This document shows positions 57,155 to 64,000 of a stretch of DNA of 64,000 bases, piece by piece. A program made the position numbers and the translations under genes. This DNA comes from Wolbachia endosymbiont (group A) of Longitarsus flavicornis (GTDB lineage: Bacteria; Pseudomonadota; Alphaproteobacteria; Rickettsiales; Anaplasmataceae), in NCBI RefSeq assembly GCF_963931955.1, contig NZ_OZ008337.1, positions 620,001-684,000 of the forward strand, written 5' to 3'. The notes under the pieces were generated by a model. It saw nothing but the letters and a program-made list of their open reading frames with translations. It was not told where the DNA came from and did no database searches. Position 1 is the first letter of the stretch, and the number at the start of each line of letters is the position of its first letter.

Positions 57155-58889
57155 ACCAAATTCAAGTGAAGTAGTTTTTGGTATAGATCTTGGTACTACC
57201 AATTCTTTAATTGCCATGGTAAATAAAGCTGGCAATGTGGAGATATTTAAAGATAAGCAGGGAAGAGAGCTACTGCCTTCTGCTCTTTCATATGAAAATA
57301 ATACATTGAAAACTGGCTGTGACGTCGGTCAAAATGCAATCTACTCAATAAAGCGTTTAATGGGTAAAAGTGTTGAAGAATTAAATAAAGAAGGCGTCAA
57401 TTTTGAAATAGATCATGAAAGCGAAAAAGTTATTAGAATAAAATGCGCAGAGGAAAAGTATCTCACTCCTGTTGAAATTTCTGCTGAGATATTAAAAGCT
57501 TTATGCGAGAGGGTGAAAAAGTCTACAGGAATGGAAGTAAAAAAAGCAGTGATTACTGTGCCAGCTTACTTTGACGATTCAGCACGTAACGCAACTAAAT
57601 ATGCGGCAAAATTAGCTGGCATAGAAGTTCTTCGCCTCGTTAACGAGCCAACCGCTGCAGCGCTTTCTTACTCCATTGAAAAGAACAATAGCAGTGGAAT
57701 ATATGCAGTTTATGACCTTGGTGGTGGAACATTTGATATTTCAATATTGAAATTGTATCAAGGAGTGTTTCAAGTTCTTGCGGTTGGTGGTGACACCAAC
57801 CTCGGCGGTGATGATTTTGATCATCTTCTGAGTTCAATTGTGCTTAATAAGTATAGAGAAAAGACTGGAAAAACCCCTAAGCAACTAAATTCCTTACTTA
57901 TCGAATCACGCTCTGTGAAAGAGTACCTAAGCAATCACACTATGGGTATCTTCGAATTTAATGTTAACGGCAAGTCATTTAAATGCGAAATTACTAGAGA
58001 AGAATTCGAGCCGGCAATAAGTCCTTTAGTTAATAGGACTATCAATATAGTCACTCGTACTATAAGTGATATAGATCTTAAAATTGATGATATAAAAGGA
58101 GTAATTTTAGTTGGTGGTGCAACTAGAACACCATTGGTTCAAAATTCACTAGTCAAACTCTTTGGAAATAAAGTACTAAATGACGTGGATCCAGATAAAG
58201 CAGTTGCCATTGGGGCAGCTCTGCAGGCTCATGATTTAACTTCGAGCTCAAAAGATAGGAATATTCTCCTGGATGTTCTACCTTTATCACTTGGCATAGA
58301 AACTATGGGAGGCATAGTTGAAAAAATCATACCAAGAAATACGCCACTACCAGTTTCAGAAACAAAAGAGTTTACAACTTATGTTGATGGGCAAACAGCA
58401 ATGAAAATTCACGTTTGTCAGGGAGAACGTGAAATGATAGAGGATAACAAATCTCTAGCGCAGTTTGAACTAAAAGGTATACCGCCACTGCCTGCAGGTT
58501 CTGCAAGAGTTGAAATAGAATTTACAGTTAACGTTGACGGAATCTTGACTGTTACTGCAAGAGAAAAAGCTACCAGAATCGAGCAGACAGTTGAAGTAAA
58601 TTCAAGTTTTGGCTTGAGTGAAGCTGATATTCAAAATATGGTTGACCAGTCAATAAACAGCTTTGATGAAGATATGAAGGCTCGTTCCCTTGCAGGTGCT
58701 AAAATTAATGGAAATAAACTCATACACTTGGTTGAAAACAATAATAACTTTTCCACTGATCAAAAGTTGAAAAACCTATTACAAAATGCAAAAAACGCTT
58801 TACAAGGCAATGACTTGAATGAAATTAACAACACTATCGCCGAGTTAGAAAATTCTTCTTTAGAGTTGTGTGAATTAACAAATAGGTAG
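57132..58889 (+). CDS. hscA: Fe-S assembly chaperone HscA
   Basis: Hsp70-type ATPase specialised for IscU, 585 residues. The ATPase domain has GIDLGTTNS, DLGGGTFD and GGATRTP; the substrate-binding domain follows from about residue 370. It is shorter than DnaK and ends without an EEVD-like tail. It starts 23 bp inside hscB. Confidence 0.95.
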   Translation: MQPIQISEPNSSEVVFGIDLGTTNSLIAMVNKAGNVEIFKDKQGRELLPSALSYENNTLKTGCDVGQNAIYSIKRLMGKSVEELNKEGVNFEIDHESEKVIRIKCAEEKYLTPVEISAEILKALCERVKKSTGMEVKKAVITVPAYFDDSARNATKYAAKLAGIEVLRLVNEPTAAALSYSIEKNNSSGIYAVYDLGGGTFDISILKLYQGVFQVLAVGGDTNLGGDDFDHLLSSIVLNKYREKTGKTPKQLNSLLIESRSVKEYLSNHTMGIFEFNVNGKSFKCEITREEFEPAISPLVNRTINIVTRTISDIDLKIDDIKGVILVGGATRTPLVQNSLVKLFGNKVLNDVDPDKAVAIGAALQAHDLTSSSKDRNILLDVLPLSLGIETMGGIVEKIIPRNTPLPVSETKEFTTYVDGQTAMKIHVCQGEREMIEDNKSLAQFELKGIPPLPAGSARVEIEFTVNVDGILTVTAREKATRIEQTVEVNSSFGLSEADIQNMVDQSINSFDEDMKARSLAGAKINGNKLIHLVENNNNFSTDQKLKNLLQNAKNALQGNDLNEINNTIAELENSSLELCELTNR

Positions 58890-58896
58890 AAAAAGC

Positions 58897-59643
58897 TTAC
58901 ACAACCTTGTGCAATACCCTATTTAATCTCAAAGCAACAGGTAATCTGAAATTAAATGGTAACCAATCGACCTTCCCCAATTTAAACGATAAACCAACTA
59001 TGCTTACACGCCCAATGATATTTTCCATTGGTACAAAACCAACTTCAGGAAACCTGCTATCTAAAGAATTATTTCTATTGTCTCCCATAACAAAAAATTG
59101 ATCGTTAGGTACATAATAAACCAGAGTATTATATGATAGCTTATTAGAAATGTTATCTATCAAAATCTCATGTTCCTTGCCACTTAAAAGCGTTTCTATA
59201 TATCTTGGTATGTTACGATTTGACTCATAATCAAAAAAACTTTCAATTTGCCTTCGCTCTACTTTCTGATCATTTAGGTATAATTCTCCCTCTATCATTT
59301 GCACTTTGTCGCCCGGTGTTCCTATTACCCGCTTAACAAATCGGATACTGTCGTTTTTTGTGGGTTTGAAAACTACTATGTCGCCACGCTTTGGAGGGGT
59401 GTAAAAAATCCTGCCGCTAAAAATGTTTGGAGAAAATGGAAAGGAGTGTTTACTGTAACCGTATGAATATTTACTAGTAAAAATGTAATCCCCTTCAAGT
59501 AGGGTGCTTTTCATTGAACCAGAAGGTATATGAAATGGTTCGAATAAAAAACTACGTATTGATAGCGCAATTAGTAGTAAAAAAAACAATGAAGATAAAA
59601 ATCTTCCCGTTCTTATCACCCAGTTTTTGCTTAGTTCTTCCAA
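58897..59643 (-). CDS. lepB: Signal peptidase I
   Basis: Cleaves signal peptides at the outer face of the inner membrane. The 248-residue protein has one N-terminal membrane helix, the catalytic Ser in PSGSMKST (S43), the Lys in RFVKRVIGTPGD, and GDNRNNSLDSR. Convergent with hscA, 7 bp apart. Confidence 0.96.
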   Translation of the reverse strand: MEELSKNWVIRTGRFLSSLFFLLLIALSIRSFLFEPFHIPSGSMKSTLLEGDYIFTSKYSYGYSKHSFPFSPNIFSGRIFYTPPKRGDIVVFKPTKNDSIRFVKRVIGTPGDKVQMIEGELYLNDQKVERRQIESFFDYESNRNIPRYIETLLSGKEHEILIDNISNKLSYNTLVYYVPNDQFFVMGDNRNNSLDSRFPEVGFVPMENIIGRVSIVGLSFKLGKVDWLPFNFRLPVALRLNRVLHKVV

Positions 59644-59754
59644 CTTTGTTTTTCTTATAAATTAAGCTTATTATAATACATAAATTAAAAAATGGTAATA
59701 TGAAATTTTACTTGTGAATGTTATTCCTCTATTCAAAACGATTTTGGTTCATTA

Positions 59755-60646
59755 GACTTCTTTCAAAATTGTTAGAGGGAGTGTAAGATGAAGTATTTGA
59801 AAGCATGAAATATAAGGAAATAGAAAAGTTAGAAGGAGAAAAGTTTCGACGTTTAACAGGGGTAAAAAAAGCAACATTTGAGCGAATGGTAGAAATTCTA
59901 GAAGTGGAGGATAAAAGAAAAAAAGCTAGAAGTGGAAGAAAAAGTAAACTTTGCATAGAAGACAGGCTACTTATGGCACTGGAATATATAAGAGAATATC
60001 GTACATATTTTCATATTGGGCAAAGCTATGGCATGAGTGAAAGTAACAGTTTTAAAATAATAAGATAGGTAGAAGACATATTAATAAAACATCCAGATTT
60101 TGCATTACCAGGAAAAAAAGAGCTATTAAAGAGTGATGTAGAATATGAAGTTTTAGTAATAGACGGAACTGAAACGCCAGTAGAGAGACCAAAAAAAAGC
60201 AAAAGCCCTTCTACTCTGGAAAGAAAAAAAGGCATACTATAAAAACACAAATAGTAACAGAGAAGAAGAGTAAAAAAGTCATATGCACATCTTTCTCGAA
60301 TGGTAGAAAACACGATTTTCGGATGTTTAGAGAATCAAAGGTAGCAATATTACCGGACACCAAAATCTTAGCTGATGCCGGCTACAGGGGAATGCAGAAG
60401 ATACACAAAAATGTTGTATTACCGCACAGGAAAATGAAAAAGAATCCGTTAAGCAAAGAACAAAAAAAAGAGAACAGGGCACTTATGAGCCAAAGGGCAA
60501 TTGTTGAAAACGTAATTGGCTTATTGAAAAGGTTTAAAATCATCTCGGACAGGTATAGAAACCGACGAAAACGTTTTGGTTTAAGGTTTAATTTGATTGC
60601 TGCAATTCACAATTTTGAGCTCCATACATGAATTTTGAAAGAAGTC
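59755..60646 (+). mobile_element. IS5-type insertion sequence, copy 3 (892 bp)
   Basis: Same ends and length as 4548-5439, flanked by TA on both sides (59753-59754 and 60647-60648). It was inserted into a remnant of a different transposase gene (60647-60794). Confidence 0.92.
59805..60631 (+). pseudogene. IS5-type transposase with shared nonsense codon (copy 3)
   Basis: Identical to the product at 4598-5424, including TAG after 87 codons (60066-60068) and the A-run -1 frameshift site near 60191-60198. Confidence 0.85.
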
Positions 60647-60794
60647 TACTGTAAATATAGTTGCCGCCTTGCATTTTTGGACTATTTTAATACCAATTTT
60701 CAATTGCTTCGTTAATGAAGTGAAAAATATTTCCCCTTTTTTCAAGGAATTTGTTATATTCGTTTTGGTTACTGACTTTCATTTTCTGTGGCAT
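60647..60794 (-). pseudogene. N-terminal remnant of another IS5-family transposase
   Basis: From ATG 60794 the frame reads MPQKMKVSNQNEYNKFL...FINEAIENWY, a typical IS5-type transposase start, then an in-frame TAA and NSPKMQGGNYIY before IS5-type copy 3 cuts it. The remainder does not follow on the far side. Confidence 0.6.
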
Positions 60795-60942
60795 ATTTTT
60801 TCTTTAAGCAGTTAAATGGCTATTTTATAATGAATTTTGTCAGTAACTGCTAGTTTTTCTGAACGCTATGCAACAAAGCCATCCTGGATCCAAGTAGTCA
60901 AGCTACCCAGATGGCAACAAAGGGCTTGTATCTTGTAAAAAG

Positions 60943-61040
60943 CATCTAATGTTTTAAGCTTAAGCATTAGATGGAGAAGGGAAGCACTCTGTCATAGGGC
61001 TTAGATATAAAATCTGTCAAGTAGATAAGAGCTCCCTTCT
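60943..61040 (+). ncRNA. Candidate IS110 guide (bridge) RNA, first element
   Basis: The leader of the IS110 gene at 61137 is non-coding and structured: CATCTAATG (60943-60951) pairs with CATTAGATG (60965-60973), and AGAAGGGA (60975-60982) pairs with TCCCTTCT (61033-61040) around a 50-nt loop. IS110-group elements are known to encode bridge RNA upstream of the recombinase. Position and stems are seen; function is inferred. Confidence 0.45.
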
Positions 61041-61136
61041 CAAAGGTATAGGCTGGACGGTATCGTAGAAAGACCTAAATGGTTCTAATTCTGTATTCAC
61101 AAGGTTAGCCCTACTTTTCATTTTAAATAGTAACGT

Positions 61137-62155
61137 ATGGGGTTATATATGATCAACAACTTTTTGGGCATAGACATATCAAAAGATCGCTTTGATGTTT
61201 ATCTCTCATTCATAAGTAAAAAAGGAAAACGTGAAACTAGGAAAAGAAGCTTTAAGAACGATGATAATGGGTTTCAAGGTCTACTGAACTTTCTACAAAA
61301 ACATAACGTAGAACAAGTGAAAGCTTGTATGGAAGCTACTGGTTGTTATAGCGAAGCTTTGGCTGAATTTCTACACAATTCTGGATATTTTGTTAGTGTT
61401 GTAAATCCTTATTGTATTAAATCTTATGCGAGGAGTAAGCTTGTAAGACAAAAGAATGATCAGACCGATGCAGAAATTATTGCTGATTATTGCCAAAGAC
61501 AGGAACCTTCTCGTTGGACACCACCTTCTCCTGAATTGAAAAAACTAAAACATCTTTATCGTTGCTCGGTTGCGTTAAAAGATGAGTTAACATTAGTAAA
61601 TAACCACTTAGAAAAAAAAGAGAGACTTCCCAAAGAAGTTGCAAATGCTTGGGAAGACCTTGCAATGAATATAGCTCAAAAAATAGAAACAATAAAAAAC
61701 TCCGTACGTGAACTATTAAATCAACACAAAGAATTGTTGGAAAATTTTCAACTTCTATTCAGGCATAGGAGAAGAATCAGCAACAGCTATTTTAGCTGAA
61801 GTTCCTGACACAAAGGCTTTTAGAGATGCCAGGCAATTGGCAGCATATGCAGGAGTTATACCGAGAAATATAACCCTCTGTATATGCCAAACCCAGATTA
61901 AGTAAATCAGGTTCACGAACACTACGTAAGGCAATGTATTTTCCTGCTATAGTAGCTAAAAATCACAATCCTATTATTATGACTTTTTGCAAGAGATTAA
62001 AAGAAAAAGGCAAGCATAATATGGCCATTGTGGGAGCTGCGATGCGTAAGTTACTCCATATTGTTTTTGGTGTTCTAAGTTCAAAGAAGGCTTTTGATCC
62101 AGACCATATCAAAAACTACAGGGCAAAGCTGTTGGAGGAAGGTTTACTTAGCTGA
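61137..62155 (+). pseudogene. IS110-family transposase with two frameshifts
   Basis: The N-terminal DEDD part is intact (FLGIDISKDRFD, ACMEATGCY, KNDQTDAEIIADY). Frame breaks occur at about 61752-61763 and about 61880, after which IGEESATAILAEVPD and SKSGSRTLRKAMYF, the Tnp-IS116 part with its Ser, continue in other frames to 62155. No single frame is complete, so the copy is inactive. Confidence 0.82.
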
Positions 62156-62301
62156 TTGTTAAAAAAAATACTTTCAATCTTATATAAAATATTGCCTTAT
62201 TTTGTAATTTTCTTGTTGACTAACGAGACGGTTGTAAGTTGGAAATATGATATAAAAGAAGCAAGAAGGAAGGTAGCTCTATAAAAAAATATAGTTATCA
62301 A

Positions 62302-62363
62302 AGGCTTGAGCGACCGTAAGACGGTAGTATTACACATACGTAGATATCAAGGTACTCAAGCCT
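62302..62363 (+). ncRNA. Candidate IS110 guide (bridge) RNA, second element
   Basis: In the 297-bp non-coding leader before the intact IS110 gene, AGGCTTGAG (62302-62310) pairs perfectly with CTCAAGCCT (62355-62363). Inside is a hairpin ACCGT-AAG-ACGGT (62313-62325) and an open loop. This stem with internal loop is the layout expected of a bridge RNA. Transcription and target match are untested. Confidence 0.5.
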
Positions 62364-62452
62364 ATCCTTCGAGACGTTTGAATAGTTGTTTGGGACATAC
62401 ATATGCACCCGTTTACAATCTTAAATTTTAACTTAAACTCTCGAGGTTCTTT

Positions 62453-63400
62453 ATGGTTATATCTTATCAAAATTTTATTGGCATTGATATCGGAAAACTT
62501 GAATTTGTTATTGCAGTTAATGAACAAAAAAGTGTTATCAAGTTTGACAATAGTTGTTCTGGCTGGAAACAATTTTATCAAAAATTTTCAAATATCTTAC
62601 CCAATTCCATGATAATTTTAGAAGCTACAGGAGGCTATGAGCTTGGCTTATTGTATTTTCTTATTGACAGAAACATTGCTGTGCATCGTGCTAATACTCG
62701 TCAAGTTAAAAACTTCATTCTATCTCATGGAACTTTGGCAAAGACTGACAATCTGGATGCAAAAGCGCTTGCCCAATATGGTGCTGAGCGTTGTGGACGT
62801 CTGCAGCTATTTACACCTATCTCAAAAGAACAAACCACCTTATTTACACTTTGTCAGCGTCGTGATGATATTACGAAAATGCTTGTTCAAGAAAAAAATA
62901 GGCTTAAAACTCCTGGAAATGATTACATTAAGGAAAGTTGTCAACAAACTATTGAATTCCTCAATAATCAGGTAGAAAAGCTTGATCAAGCTATACAAAA
63001 AATAGTCAATGAAAACCCTGAACTGAACCGATACCAGAAGATTCTTGAAACAGTTCCTGGAATAGGTAGAAAAACCTCTCAATGTTTATTGTGCCTTATA
63101 CCGGAACTTGGTTCCTTAAACAAAAGGCAAGTTGCAAGCCTTGCAGGTGTTGCACCTCATCCTAAGGAAAGTGGTAAAGCTATTGGTTACCGAAGGATTA
63201 TAGGTGGAAGAAGTAACGTTCGTTCAAAGCTTTTCACAGCTGCTATGGCTGCTAGAAACTCCAAGTCAGAACTTGCTGCTTTTTATTGTAAGCTTATTGA
63301 TAGTGGTAAAAGAAAGATGGTAGCACTCACTGCACTTATGCGTAAAATTATAGTCATCGCCAATGCCAGACTTAAAGAAGCAATTAATTTGCATGTTTAG
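62453..63400 (+). CDS. IS110-family transposase, intact
   Basis: A 315-residue DEDD recombinase with GIDIGK, LEATGGYE and KTDNLDAKALAQYG supplying the acidic residues. The C-terminal domain has VPGIGRKTSQ and GGRSNVRSKLF with the conserved Ser. Unlike its neighbour at 61137 it has no frame break, so it may be active. The exact ends of the element are not visible, as is usual for IS110 without inverted repeats. Confidence 0.9.
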   Translation: MVISYQNFIGIDIGKLEFVIAVNEQKSVIKFDNSCSGWKQFYQKFSNILPNSMIILEATGGYELGLLYFLIDRNIAVHRANTRQVKNFILSHGTLAKTDNLDAKALAQYGAERCGRLQLFTPISKEQTTLFTLCQRRDDITKMLVQEKNRLKTPGNDYIKESCQQTIEFLNNQVEKLDQAIQKIVNENPELNRYQKILETVPGIGRKTSQCLLCLIPELGSLNKRQVASLAGVAPHPKESGKAIGYRRIIGGRSNVRSKLFTAAMAARNSKSELAAFYCKLIDSGKRKMVALTALMRKIIVIANARLKEAINLHV

Positions 63401-63601
63401 AAATTTACATGGCAATAATTAAAATTAGTTAATGAATATGTGCGTCCACACACACTAAAAGCACATATTCATTGGCTTAAGGTAGTAGCTGTTTGATATA
63501 AATTCTATTCTTATACAACAAAACGGGGTTTTATTGCCCATATGAAGTTGCAAAATTACACAAATAAAAAATTTTAAACATAGTTGATATCTACTTGAAT
63601 A

Positions 63602-64000
63602 GACTTCTTTCAAAATTCATGTATGGAGCTCAAAATTGTGAATTGCAGCAATCAAATTAAACCTTAAACCAAAACGTTTTCGTCGGTTTCTATACCTGTC
63701 CGAGATGATTTTAAACCTTTTCAATAAGCCAATTACGTTTTCAACAATTGCCCTTTGGCTCATAAGTGCCCTGTTCTCTTTTTTTTGTTCTTTGCTTAAC
63801 GGATTCTTTTTCATTTTCCTGTGCGGTAATACAACATTTTTGTGTATCTTCTGCATTCCCCTGTAGCCGGCATCAGCTAAGATTTTGGTGTCCGGTAATA
63901 TTGCTACCTTTGATTCTCTAAACATCCGAAAATCGTGTTTTCTACCATTCGAGAAAGATGTGCATATGACTTTTTTACTCTTCTTCTCTGTTACTATTTG
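63602..64000 (-). mobile_element. IS5-type insertion sequence, copy 4, cut by window end
   Basis: The right end (GACTTCTTTCAAAATT) starts at 63602 and is flanked by TA (63600-63601). The 102-codon 3' part of the transposase (63617-63925) matches the other copies. The part that would show the nonsense codon is outside the window. Confidence 0.9.

Overview
The window is AT-rich alphaproteobacterial DNA that looks like a Wolbachia chromosome. The signs are: housekeeping genes with Rickettsiales-type content (thyX, two lipoamide dehydrogenases, iscU-iscA-hscB-hscA, pccB, coq7, a membrane-anchored cytochrome c), ankyrin-type and secreted-looking proteins, many IS5/IS4/IS110 copies, mobile group II introns, and intergenic DNA full of short palindromic repeats. 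The assignment comes from gene content and recognised protein sequence; no database was searched.

Layout. 1-4.5 kb: two accessory genes, a large tandem zinc-metallopeptidase-like protein cut by the window edge and a protein with a YopT-like Cys/His/Asp triad. 4.5-5.4 kb: IS5-type element, copy 1. 5.4-9.2 kb (minus strand): thyX, murA, fabF, acpP. 9.4-11.3 kb: prenyl synthase carrying a coding palindromic insertion, then a membrane FKBP-like protein. 11.3-12.4 kb: repeat island. 12.4-13.9 kb: peroxiredoxin and trxB. 14.0-16.6 kb: 5' part of an ankyrin-like gene, group II intron copy 1, and a truncated hydrolase. 16.6-21.8 kb: cytochrome c, repeats, ruvAB, IS5-type copy 2, repeats. 21.8-33.2 kb: lpdA, murG, dead IS4, pdxH, mutM, tRNA-Thr, pccB, der, dsbB, coq7. 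33.4-39.2 kb: collagen-like gene cut by group II intron copy 2, then the 3' part of the ankyrin-like gene. 39.1-52.1 kb: xer recombinase, second lpd, PQQ-propeller protein, small zincin, tsaD, recJ, pyrB, iron-binding protein, IS remnants, tldD, tRNA-Leu. 52.2-59.6 kb: membrane protein, repeat island, radA, ftsY, isc/hsc cluster, lepB. 59.7-64 kb: IS5-type copy 3, other IS remnants, two IS110 elements, IS5-type copy 4 running off the edge.

Most striking structure. The two 1870-bp group II introns lie in direct orientation at 14336-16205 and 35513-37382. The coding sequence left of the first joins the coding sequence right of the second in perfect frame, rebuilding one ankyrin-like gene. The 19.3 kb between them, with ruvAB, murG, mutM, der and other housekeeping genes, therefore looks like a segment inserted through recombination between intron copies. 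Other points of interest: a dispersed repeat whose five copies all keep TTGACA-17 bp-TATCAT; three apparently complete IS5-type copies that share one nonsense codon; a palindromic repeat inside the prenyl synthase reading frame; and structured leaders upstream of two IS110 transposases that could be guide (bridge) RNAs.

How the genes work together. Most intact genes are routine metabolism and information processing: Fe-S assembly, peptidoglycan precursors, fatty acid synthesis, isoprenoid and quinone supply, DNA repair, and redox defence. The accessory layer (two predicted metallopeptidases, one predicted cysteine protease, collagen-like and ankyrin-like proteins) resembles the host-interaction repertoire of an intracellular symbiont. 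That layer is where mobile elements have done most damage.
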